Source: an uncultured Lachnospiraceae bacterium
GTDB taxonomy: Bacteria; Bacillota; Clostridia; Lachnospirales; Lachnospiraceae
Assembly (NCBI GenBank): GCA_902766655.1
Contig: CACXEL010000192.1
Location: forward strand, 1-6,172
Direction: 5' to 3'
Length of the DNA stretch: 6,172 nucleotides
Of the stretch, positions 1-5,768 are shown piece by piece. Position 1 is the stretch's first letter, and each line of letters opens with the position of its first letter. A program made the position numbers and the translations under genes. Below the pieces are notes generated by a model. That model was not told the DNA's origin and did not search any database. It saw only the letters and a list, made by a program, of their open reading frames with translations.

Positions 1-1353
1 CACGAAATCGAGGATGTTGGCATTTCTCAGGGCCTCCCGGAGATCCTCGTCATCGGCATCCGGGCAGCCCATTTTCAGGTTGTCCCGAACCGTGCCCTTG
101 AAGAGATAGCTCTCGTGGGTGACCAGGGTCAGGTTCCGCATGATGCTCTCTTCACTGATCTCCGAAAGTTCCTTGCCCTGGATGCGGATACTGCCGCGGT
201 AACCCTTGTTGCGTCCCATGAGGAGGTCCGCCACCGTGCTCTTGCCGCAGCCGGACACGCCGGTCAGGGCCGTGAAACTGCCCGCCGGCAGGTCCAGGTC
301 GACGCCCTTGAGAACATCCTTGCCCTCTTCGTAGGCGAAGCGGACGTCCTTCAGGGAAATGTCCACCTGCCCCTCCCCGATGGCTTCCGTCTTCTCAGGC
401 GGCTCGGGCAGGTCCAACAGGGCGAAGATCCGGTCGCTGGCCGCCATTCCGTTCATGGCGATGTGGAAGTAGGAACCCAGGATCCGGAGGGGAATGAAGA
501 ACTCGGAGGAGAGGAGGATGATGGCCAGGGCACCGCCGATGGTTGCATTTCCCCGGAAGAACTCGGCCAGGGCGACTCCCATGCCGACCGCCGCGCCGCC
601 GTAGGCCACTATGTCCATGACGGAGGTGGAGTTGAGCTGCATGGTCAGGACCTTCATGGTCACCTTGCGGAAATGCTCGGACTCCTCATCCATCTCCGCA
701 GCCTTCCGCTCATCCGCCCGGTAGATTTTGGCAGTGGTAAGGCCCTGCAGGTTCTCCAGAAAGCTGTCGCCCAGCTCCGCGTAGAGACCCCAGTACCTGG
801 AGAGCAGTCTTTTCGCGATTTTCTGGACCACAACGATGGAGACCGGGATGAGGGGCACGCAGACGAGGAGGATGAAGCTGGCCCTGAGATTCACGAAAGA
901 CAGAATGACGAACAAGGTCAGCGGAGCCAGAAGGCTGTAGAAAAGCTGGGGCAGATAGCGCCCGAAATAAGTCTCCAGCTGCTCCACGCCCTCGGAGGAG
1001 AGCTGGACCACCTCGCTGGTGGGCACACTCTCCCTATAGGAGGCTCCCAACCTGAGGAGCTTTGTGTATATCTTTTCCCGGAGCAGGCGCTTCACATCCG
1101 CGCTCGCCAGGTAGGAGGCCTCCGACGCCTTCCCGTCCGCCAGGAAACGAACACCGGCCGCGGCCGCCACCACCAGGGCAGATATGCCCATCCGCCGGCC
1201 GTTCAGGCTTCCGCCAAAGGCCGCCTCCACCAGTCCTGCTGCCGCGAAGACCGCGGCCACCTGGCATAAAAGACCAAGCCACTGCCAAAGGACCTGCTGA
1301 TAGATGTATTTTTTTGCGTGGGATAAGAGTTTGATGAGTCTGGTCTTGATCAT
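1..1353 (-). CDS. CydD-type ABC exporter, fused permease/ATPase (3' end missing)
   Basis: This is the N-terminal 451 residues of a half-size ABC exporter, with a transmembrane domain fused to a nucleotide-binding domain. The reading frame is open from the ATG at 1353 to the window edge. The start is firm: the codons just upstream read TAA GGA GTC, so an in-frame stop precedes it and the stop's bases lie beside a Shine-Dalgarno AAGGAG. Hydrophobic segments lie near residues 23-45, 57-71, 135-153, 157-177, 247-263 and 271-290. The phrase ENLQGLTTAKIYRADERKA (about 200-218) is typical of CydD-like permeases. The ATPase domain starts near 330, with Walker A GVSGCGKST at 365-373. The Q-loop position carries His (H413 in LVTHESYLF) instead of Gln. 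Signature motif, Walker B and H-loop lie beyond the edge. CydDC exports thiols needed for cytochrome bd assembly; here the substrate is unknown, because many clostridial CydD-like exporters are not linked to cytochrome bd. A partner half-transporter gene may follow off-window. Confidence 0.9.
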   Translation of the reverse strand, partial: MIKTRLIKLLSHAKKYIYQQVLWQWLGLLCQVAAVFAAAGLVEAAFGGSLNGRRMGISALVVAAAAGVRFLADGKASEASYLASADVKRLLREKIYTKLLRLGASYRESVPTSEVVQLSSEGVEQLETYFGRYLPQLFYSLLAPLTLFVILSFVNLRASFILLVCVPLIPVSIVVVQKIAKRLLSRYWGLYAELGDSFLENLQGLTTAKIYRADERKAAEMDEESEHFRKVTMKVLTMQLNSTSVMDIVAYGGAAVGMGVALAEFFRGNATIGGALAIILLSSEFFIPLRILGSYFHIAMNGMAASDRIFALLDLPEPPEKTEAIGEGQVDISLKDVRFAYEEGKDVLKGVDLDLPAGSFTALTGVSGCGKSTVADLLMGRNKGYRGSIRIQGKELSEISEESIMRNLTLVTHESYLFKGTVRDNLKMGCPDADDEDLREALRNANILDFV

Positions 1354-1402
1354 GACTCCTTATAATCCTTTCTGCTCACAGCCGGACATTCATTGCCTGT
1401 TC

Positions 1403-1431
1403 ATCATGACATAAAAAAGGAAGGATTACAA
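1403..1431 (-). promoter_or_regulatory. Candidate promoter of the ABC exporter gene
   Basis: Reading the minus strand, TTGTAA (1431-1426, 4 of 6 to the -35 consensus) is followed after 17 bp by CATGAT (1408-1403, 4 of 6 to the -10 consensus). It lies about 50 bp before the start codon. The match is modest and was found by eye, so this is only a candidate. Confidence 0.3.
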
Positions 1432-1697
1432 TGCTCCGAAAAGGCACATATTCCGTCGTTCGAACCGGCGCTCTTTCACAGACTTATTCCATCCTGTCGA
1501 AAGAGATACAAGACTTCAGGGCGCATTTCAGGCACTTCCTGCGCACAATGACACCTCGCCAGGTCCGGCGTGACCGGCAAATCAAATCCCGCTCTGCGAT
1601 GTACTGCCGTCTGTATCCGCGCTGCCAAATCCGGCGTGACCGGCAAATCAGACAGCCTCCCTGTTCATTCCGCTGCATATATGGTATAATAATATAA
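1431..1697 (+). CDS. Doubtful 88-aa basic hypothetical ORF
   Basis: The ORF starts with ATG six bases after a good Shine-Dalgarno (AAGGAAGG around 1416-1424) and encodes a short Arg-rich peptide. The product has no recognisable domain, no signal peptide and no clear hydrophobic segment. Its only structure comes from the 21-bp DNA repeat, which yields RRDRQI twice. The MATE-gene -10 box lies inside its 3' end, and the codon pattern does not resemble the GC-rich neighbours. I cannot assign a function. It may well be a chance ORF across intergenic DNA; the ribosome binding site is the only argument for it. Confidence 0.2.
   Translation: MLRKGTYSVVRTGALSQTYSILSKEIQDFRAHFRHFLRTMTPRQVRRDRQIKSRSAMYCRLYPRCQIRRDRQIRQPPCSFRCIYGIII
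1564..1584. repeat. 21-bp direct repeat, copy 1
   Basis: This is the first of two identical 21-base copies, beginning TCCGGCGTGACCGG and ending CAAATCA. Similarity extends a few bases upstream (GCCAGG here, GCCAAA in copy 2). Inside lies CCGG-N5-CCGG, a short inverted repeat that could be a protein site or a tiny hairpin. Confidence 0.85.
1630..1650. repeat. 21-bp direct repeat, copy 2
   Basis: This is the second identical copy, 66 bp from the first, start to start. It sits just upstream of the presumed MATE promoter, whose -35 region begins about 12 bp further on, so a protein bound here could touch RNA polymerase. A CAAATC motif also recurs 18 bp apart across the copy, which hints at decay from a tandem array. 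Confidence 0.85.
1662..1690 (+). promoter_or_regulatory. Extended -10 promoter for the MATE gene
   Basis: A perfect -10 box TATAAT (1685-1690) is preceded by TGG, giving the extended -10 motif TGnTATAAT. Seventeen bases upstream is a weak -35 (TGTTCA, 1662-1667, 3 of 6). Extended -10 promoters tolerate poor -35 boxes. Transcription would start near 1697 and give a leader of about 135 nt before the MATE start codon. Confidence 0.6.
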
Positions 1698-1744
1698 TTA
1701 CGCAGTCCACACCTGCCACACAGTCAGCCGGGTCGCGACGCTTT

Positions 1745-1773
1745 CCTGCAGGGCAGATCCTGCGCGGTTTTTT
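1745..1773 (+). terminator. Intrinsic terminator-like hairpin in the MATE leader
   Basis: The stem pairs GCAGG (1748-1752) with CCTGC (1759-1763) around a 6-nt loop. It is extended by a U-G pair and, past a one-base bulge, by CC (1745-1746) with GG (1766-1767). Six T residues (1768-1773) follow directly. It lies between the presumed MATE promoter and the MATE start codon. It could end transcripts coming from the left, or act as an attenuator of the pump gene. The alternative partner CCTGCC at 1712-1717 is described in the findings. Confidence 0.5.
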
Positions 1774-1831
1774 GAAAGCCAAAGTGCCTCTGTCCGCCTC
1801 TCATTCATACATGAACCTTCAAGGAGGATCC

Positions 1832-3193
1832 ATGAACCGTTTCCGTTACGGAAAAGACTTCTACAACAGCCTCGGAAAGCTTGTCATCCCCATCGTCATC
1901 CAGAACCTGCTGAGCGCCATGGTCAATTCGGCCGACGTCATCATGCTCAACTATGTCGGCCAGTCCGCCATCTCGGCGGTCAGTCTGGCGACCCAGTACG
2001 CCGGCGTCCTCTTCATGGTCTATTACGGCATCGGCACCGGCGCCACCATGCTGAACGCCCAGTATTACGGCAAGGGTGACATGAAAGCCGTCCGTGTCGT
2101 TCAGGGAATTGCCCTGCGCTTCTCCCTGATCATCGCGGGCTCGGCCGCCCTCCTCTGTCTCCTGGTCCCAAGGGCCATGATGATAGTATTCACGAACGAT
2201 CAGGAGCTCATCGCCCTTGGCGCCAGGTACCTGCGGATCGTCTCCGTGGCCTACTTCGCCAGCGGCATCAGCGAAATCTACCTGTCCACGCTTCGGTCCA
2301 CGGGCCGGGTCAAGATAAGCACCATTCTCAACACCATGACCTTTACGCTCAACATCCTGCTGAACGCGGTCTTCATTTTCGGGCTCTTCGGCGCGCCGAA
2401 GCTGGGCATCGCCGGCGTAGCCCTGGCCACCTCCCTCTCCAGGGTCATCGAGCTCATCGGCTGCTTCCTGGTCTCCGTGCGGAACCCTGACGTGAAGCTT
2501 GACTTCCGGTATATCTTCGCCCGCAATCCCCTGCTCTTCGGCGATTTCCTGAGAATGGCCGTTCCCGCCCTCCTGAACGACGTCAGCTGGGGGCTGGCCT
2601 TCTCTATGTACTCGGTCATCCTGGGGCACCTGGGGAGCGACGTGGTCGCGGCCAACTCCTTCGTCAGCGTGGTCCGGAACTTCTGCACGGTCTTCTGCTT
2701 CAGCGTGGCCAACGGAGGCGGCATCCTCCTCGGCAATGTGATCGGCGAGGGCCGCATGGAGGACGCAAGGCGCTATGCCTCTGGCACCCTCTTCATGACG
2801 ATCGTGACGGGCCTCATCGGCAGCGTCCTCATCCTGGTCCTCACCCCCTTCATCCTGAGCTACGCAAGCCTGACGGACCAGGCGGCCGGCTATCTGAAGA
2901 TCATGCTGCTCATCAACACCTACTACATTATCGGCAGTGCGGTCAATACCACCCTGATCGCCGGCGTCTTCCGTGCGGGCGGGGACAGCCGCTTCGGCGT
3001 CATCTGCGATACCATCGACATGTGGGTCTACGCCGTGCCGCTGGGCTTCATCTCGGCCTTTGTCCTCAAGCTCCCGGTCATGGTCGTCTATTTCCTCATG
3101 TGCACGGACGAGTTCGTCAAATGGCCCTGGGTCCTCCGCCATTACGCCAGCGGCAAGTGGCTGAAGAACATCACGCGGGACAACGTCGCCTGA
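1832..3193 (+). CDS. MATE-family efflux transporter
   Basis: This encodes a 453-residue inner-membrane antiporter of the MATE (MatE/NorM-DinF) superfamily, which exports drugs or other organic cations in exchange for Na+ or H+. The ATG at 1832 is chosen because AAGGAGG (1821-1827) lies four bases before it; a TTG further upstream (1772) falls in the T-run of a hairpin and has no ribosome site. The protein has about 12 hydrophobic segments in two pseudo-symmetric halves, starting near residues 14, 45, 93, 131, 165, 190 and then 244 to 425. Family hallmarks are the N-terminal NSADVIMLNYVG (32-43) and the C-half FRAGGDSRFGV (380-390), typical of the RAGGDT/S-R motif. Length is normal for the family. 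Substrate cannot be told from sequence. It sits alone, divergent from the ABC exporter, with its own promoter and a hairpin-bearing leader. Confidence 0.93.
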   Translation: MNRFRYGKDFYNSLGKLVIPIVIQNLLSAMVNSADVIMLNYVGQSAISAVSLATQYAGVLFMVYYGIGTGATMLNAQYYGKGDMKAVRVVQGIALRFSLIIAGSAALLCLLVPRAMMIVFTNDQELIALGARYLRIVSVAYFASGISEIYLSTLRSTGRVKISTILNTMTFTLNILLNAVFIFGLFGAPKLGIAGVALATSLSRVIELIGCFLVSVRNPDVKLDFRYIFARNPLLFGDFLRMAVPALLNDVSWGLAFSMYSVILGHLGSDVVAANSFVSVVRNFCTVFCFSVANGGGILLGNVIGEGRMEDARRYASGTLFMTIVTGLIGSVLILVLTPFILSYASLTDQAAGYLKIMLLINTYYIIGSAVNTTLIAGVFRAGGDSRFGVICDTIDMWVYAVPLGFISAFVLKLPVMVVYFLMCTDEFVKWPWVLRHYASGKWLKNITRDNVA

Positions 3194-3292
3194 GCTTCCT
3201 GCCGGGAAATGCAGACACACCCGCGGTCCCGGCCTTCGGGGGATATCCCAGGAGAAGCCTTTCAGAGGGCAGCTGATTCCACCCTGCGAAGA

Positions 3293-3321
3293 TTGACTTT
3301 TTTCGCTCAGAATGCTATTGT
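3293..3321 (+). promoter_or_regulatory. Promoter of the ilvBN operon
   Basis: TTGACT (3293-3298, 5 of 6 to the -35 consensus) is followed after 17 bp by TATTGT (3316-3321, 4 of 6), which is itself preceded by TGC, an extended -10. The start point would be near 3328, leaving a leader of about 90 nt. No T-box motif is seen on the coding strand of this leader. Confidence 0.6.
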
Positions 3322-3350
3322 CGGTACACGAAAAGTTCCTCACTGCCTGC

Positions 3351-3383
3351 CGGGAGCGCGCGGCCCTGACCGCCGCCTTCCCG
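3351..3383 (+). other. GC-rich hairpin in the ilvB 5' leader
   Basis: CGGGA (3351-3355) pairs with TCCCG (3379-3383). Inside, GCG (3356-3358) pairs with CGC (3374-3376) and GCGG (3360-3363) pairs with CCGC (3370-3373) around a six-base loop, with small bulges. No T-run follows, so it is not an intrinsic terminator. It leaves the ribosome site at 3405-3411 free. A role in mRNA stability is possible but unproven. Confidence 0.3.
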
Positions 3384-3417
3384 AAAGCTTCCGCCTGTTA
3401 TCTGAAAGGAGCCCTTC

Positions 3418-5037
3418 ATGACTGGTGCACAAGCACTCGTAAAATGCCTGGAGCTCGAACACGTCGAGTACGTCTTCGGCTACCCCGGGGCAGTCATCTG
3501 TCCCGTCTTCGACGCGCTGCTCGACAGCAGCATCAAGCTCGTCCTCTGCCGCCAGGAGCAGAATGCGGCCCACGAGGCCAGCGGTTATACCCGGATCTCC
3601 CGCAAGCCGGCCGTTGCCATCGCCACCTCCGGCCCCGGCGCCACCAATCTCATGACCGGCATCGCGACGGCCTACGCCGACTCCATCCCCATGGTCCTGA
3701 TCACCGGGCAGGTGGACAGCAAGCTCATGGGCACCGACGGCTTCCAGGAGACAGACACGTCGGGGGCCGTGGAGTCATTTGTCAAATACAGCTATATAGT
3801 CCACGACCCGGAGGAGATTCCCCGGATCGTGAAGGAAGCCTTTTACATCGCCCAGTCCGGCAGGCCCGGCCCGGTCCTTATCGACCTGCCCATGGACATG
3901 CAGACCGGCACCGTGGAGGAATTCTCCTACCCCGACAAGGTCCAGCTGCGGTCCTACAAGCCCACCGTGAACGGCCACCCCCTCCAGATGGAGAGAGTCC
4001 TCAAAGCTCTGACGGAGGCCAGAAGGCCCCTCATCATCGCGGGCGGCGGCATTCACCTGAGCAATGCTGTGCCCGTTTTCCGTGAATTCGTCCGCAAGTA
4101 CAGGATCCCGGTGGTCTCCACCATGATGGGCCTCTCCATCCTGCCCACCGAGGATCCGCTCAACTTCGGCATGGTCGGCAACAACGGCCACACCTTCGGC
4201 AACCGGGCCATCCGCCACGCCGACCTCATCATCATGGCCGGTGCCAGGGTAGCCGACCGCACGATCCGCGACCCGGCCCTCATCGAGCAGAAGCTCCTGG
4301 TCCACATCGACGTGGACCCGGCGGAGATCGGCAAGAATGCCGGCCCGGCCATTCCCCTGGTCGGCGATATCCGGCACATCCTGAAGGCCTTCTGCGCCAA
4401 AGAGCCCCAGGTCAACTACGATCCCTGGATCGCCTACCTGACCGACGTCAGGGCCGACTGGATGCGGAAGTTCAAGGCCCGCGAGATTCCCAGCGGCATC
4501 GACCCCGAGCGGTTCATGCGGGCCCTCTCCCAGGCCATGGAGGACGACGCCGTCTATGTCTCCGATGTCGGCCAGAACCAGCTCTGGTCCTGCGCCTTCG
4601 TGGTGATCCGTAACGGGCGCTTCCTCACCTCCGGCGGCATGGGCACCATGGGCTACGCCCTGCCGGCCGCCATCGGCGCCAAGCTGGGGGCCCCGGACAG
4701 GCAGGTCGTTGCGGTCTGCGGCGACGGCGCCTTCCAGATGACCATGATGGAGCTGGCCACCGCCCGCCAGTACGGCGTGCCCGTGAAGCTCGTCATCATC
4801 CGCAACAATGCCCTGGGCCTGGTCCGCCAGTTCCAGCACTTCCACTATCACGACCGTTTCAGCGGCACGACGCTCGGCGGAGATCCGGACCTGAGCTTCA
4901 TCGCCAAAGCCTACGGAATGGATTATTTCCATCTCTCAAAGGGTGCGTACACAGACCGCCTGATCGGTGAATTCCTGGCAGATTCCAACGCCTCCGCCAT
5001 TTTGGAGTGCGACGTGGACCCTGATTACCTGGCATGA
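3418..5037 (+). CDS. ilvB: Acetolactate (acetohydroxyacid) synthase, catalytic subunit
   Basis: This ThDP enzyme condenses pyruvate with pyruvate or 2-ketobutyrate, the first common step of branched-chain amino acid synthesis, and acts in the cytoplasm with the small subunit encoded next. The ATG follows AAAGGAG (3405-3411) by six bases. The order is the usual ThDP pyrimidine-binding domain, central domain, ThDP pyrophosphate-binding domain. Visible motifs are FGYPGA (20-25), the catalytic Glu E47 in CRQEQNAAHEASGY, SGPGATNL (71-78), GTDGFQETD (105-113), RPGPVLIDLP (149-158), and the Mg/ThDP motif GDG (435-437) with N463, 27 residues after D436. At 539 residues it is shorter than the usual 550-600 and stops at ILECDVDPDYLA, lacking the typical C-terminal tail. 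Several conserved sites differ: D100 for the usual Pro, G108 for Ala, R462 for the first Asn of the NN pair, F472 for the Trp of RQWQ. The central RFDDR motif reads RVADR. It is a divergent IlvB, but the adjacent ACT subunit supports AHAS over other ThDP enzymes. Confidence 0.92.
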   Translation: MTGAQALVKCLELEHVEYVFGYPGAVICPVFDALLDSSIKLVLCRQEQNAAHEASGYTRISRKPAVAIATSGPGATNLMTGIATAYADSIPMVLITGQVDSKLMGTDGFQETDTSGAVESFVKYSYIVHDPEEIPRIVKEAFYIAQSGRPGPVLIDLPMDMQTGTVEEFSYPDKVQLRSYKPTVNGHPLQMERVLKALTEARRPLIIAGGGIHLSNAVPVFREFVRKYRIPVVSTMMGLSILPTEDPLNFGMVGNNGHTFGNRAIRHADLIIMAGARVADRTIRDPALIEQKLLVHIDVDPAEIGKNAGPAIPLVGDIRHILKAFCAKEPQVNYDPWIAYLTDVRADWMRKFKAREIPSGIDPERFMRALSQAMEDDAVYVSDVGQNQLWSCAFVVIRNGRFLTSGGMGTMGYALPAAIGAKLGAPDRQVVAVCGDGAFQMTMMELATARQYGVPVKLVIIRNNALGLVRQFQHFHYHDRFSGTTLGGDPDLSFIAKAYGMDYFHLSKGAYTDRLIGEFLADSNASAILECDVDPDYLA

Positions 5038-5052
5038 GAAAGGAGGCCTGCC

Positions 5053-5553
5053 GTGAAAAGAATCTATTCCGTTCTCGTCGAGAACCACGCCGGCGTCCTC
5101 TCCAAGGTAGCCGGGCTCTTCTGGCGAAGATGCTTCAACATTGAATCCCTGGCTGTCGGCGAGACCGATGACCCAGGCGTCTCCAACATGATCATTGTCA
5201 GCTCCGGAGACGGCCATATCCTGGAGCAGATTGAAAAGCAGCTCAACAAGAAGGTGGACGTCATCAAGGTCAAGACCTTCGATGAATCCGAGGCCGTGAG
5301 CCGCGAGCTCATGCTGGTCAAGATCCGCTACTCCCGGTCCACACGCCGGGATATCGTGGAGAACTGCCAGCTCATGGGTGCCTCCATCATCGACATTTCC
5401 GAGAGCATGATGACGCTCCAGATCTGTGACACGCCGGAGCGTGTCCGCATTTTCCTCAAGATGATGCAGAACAACCGGATCGTGGAGATCACACGGACCG
5501 GCACCCTGGCTCTGACCAAGTGCACGGAGACATCTGTGCCTGCCAACGGTTGA
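5053..5553 (+). CDS. ilvN: Acetolactate synthase, regulatory (small) subunit
   Basis: This 166-residue ACT-domain protein binds and activates the catalytic subunit and confers feedback inhibition, usually by valine. It begins with GTG, six bases after a strong GAAAGGAGG (5038-5046) located entirely in the 15-bp gap after the ilvB stop, so the two genes are one operon with coupled dosage. The N-terminal ACT domain covers about residues 2-75 (VLVENHAGVLSKVAGLF, then FNIESLAVGETDDPG). Residues N11, G14 and N29, the positions known in E. coli IlvH to affect valine binding, are all present, so feedback control is probably retained. The C-terminal ALS_ss_C domain covers about 84-156 and ends with the family hallmark EITRTGTLAL. 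Length is typical (about 160-170). The gene is equally often called ilvH. Its stop codon TGA is the first base triplet of the repeat element that follows. Confidence 0.95.
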   Translation: MKRIYSVLVENHAGVLSKVAGLFWRRCFNIESLAVGETDDPGVSNMIIVSSGDGHILEQIEKQLNKKVDVIKVKTFDESEAVSRELMLVKIRYSRSTRRDIVENCQLMGASIIDISESMMTLQICDTPERVRIFLKMMQNNRIVEITRTGTLALTKCTETSVPANG

Positions 5554-5592
5554 GACACAGGGGGGTGAAACACGGGGGGATGAAACACGGGG
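5551..5592. repeat. 15-bp tandem repeat, three units, first on the ilvN stop
   Basis: A 15-bp unit, GG(G/A)TGAAACACGGGG, is present as two near-identical adjacent copies (5563-5577 and 5578-5592). A third, degenerate phase (TGAGACACAGGGGG from 5551) lies exactly 15 bp upstream of TGAAACACGGGGGG at 5566 and matches it at 12 of 14 positions. That phase begins with the TGA stop codon of ilvN. Two reverse-complement copies occur in the right arm of the palindrome (5635-5649 and 5650-5664). Confidence 0.85.
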
Positions 5593-5666
5593 TATGTTCC
5601 ATTTTGTTTCTAAAATGAAACAAAATGGAACATACCCCGTGTTTCATCCCCCCGTGTTTCACCCTC
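5561..5666. repeat. Long perfect palindromic element (48-bp arms, 6-nt loop)
   Basis: The left arm 5563-5610 is the exact reverse complement of 5617-5664, leaving only TAAAAT (5611-5616) as loop. A G-T wobble and a G-C pair extend it to 5561-5666. The outer 30 bp of each arm is two units of a 15-bp repeat; the inner 18 bp is AT-richer and unrelated. Neither strand has a T-run after the stem, so it is not a standard intrinsic terminator, although such a stem would stall polymerase or be an RNase III target between ilvN and the next gene. It contains no protein-coding gene. It resembles REP/RAYT-type or MITE-like non-autonomous repeats; no target-site duplication is evident. Confidence 0.92.
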
Positions 5667-5692
5667 AGCAAAATCTTCCCCGCAATCCAAGA

Positions 5693-5722
5693 TTTTTCCC
5701 CTCTCCTTCCTCTCCGTATGAT
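5693..5722 (+). promoter_or_regulatory. Candidate promoter of the GH30 gene
   Basis: TATGAT (5717-5722, 5 of 6 to the -10 consensus) lies 18 bp after a poor -35 (TTTTTC, 5693-5698). An overlapping alternative is TGG-TAAAGT (5722-5730), an extended -10 without a clear -35. Either would give a leader of roughly 30-45 nt. It is downstream of the palindrome, which would isolate the gene from ilvBN transcription. Confidence 0.35.
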
Positions 5723-5768
5723 GGTAAAGTAGAAGTATCACCAGATCATCCCAGCAAAGGAGGTATCT

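Larger units (their letters stand above)
1354..1831. other. Divergent intergenic region between ABC exporter and MATE genes
   Basis: These 478 bp separate two divergently oriented transporter genes. They hold candidate promoters for both sides, a 21-bp direct repeat in two copies, a doubtful 88-codon ORF, and a terminator-like hairpin in the MATE leader. No tRNA, no recognisable riboswitch class and no insertion-sequence end is visible. The region is visibly less GC-rich and less codon-structured than the flanking genes. Confidence 0.7.

Noticed and set aside
115..1269. 384-codon plus-strand ORF over the ABC exporter
   Set aside because: The minus strand gives an uninterrupted ABC exporter with Walker A and CydD-like motifs; the plus-strand product is an antisense shadow.
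1772..1831. TTG start for the MATE gene at 1772
   Set aside because: The TTG overlaps the T-run of a hairpin and has no ribosome site. The ATG at 1832 has AAGGAGG four bases upstream, and the extra 20 residues are not MATE-like.
3217..3235. T-box-like GGACCGCGG on the minus strand before ilvB
   Set aside because: It is on the wrong strand for ilvB, and there is no specifier stem or terminator around it. Likely a chance match in GC-rich DNA.
3265..3303. Terminator after the MATE gene (AGGG/CCCT pairing before a T-run at 3298-3303)
   Set aside because: The stem is only four base pairs with a large loop, and the T-run is over 12 bases away from it. The Ts belong to the ilvB promoter spacer.
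1805..3343. 512-codon minus-strand ORF antisense to the MATE gene
   Set aside because: It is a shadow of the GC-rich codon pattern. The translation is rich in Asp/Glu/Gly/His with no fold or motif, while the plus strand encodes a clear MATE protein.
3775..4932. 385-codon minus-strand ORF and the 257-codon plus-strand ORF (3312-4085) overlapping ilvB
   Set aside because: Both lie in alternative frames of a well-supported ilvB and show low-complexity composition without recognisable domains. The ATG at 3312 would also lie upstream of the likely transcription start.
5561..5666. Palindrome as a CRISPR array or ordinary rho-independent terminator
   Set aside because: There are no unique spacers between the 15-bp units, so it is not CRISPR. 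No T-run follows the stem on either strand, so it is not a standard intrinsic terminator.
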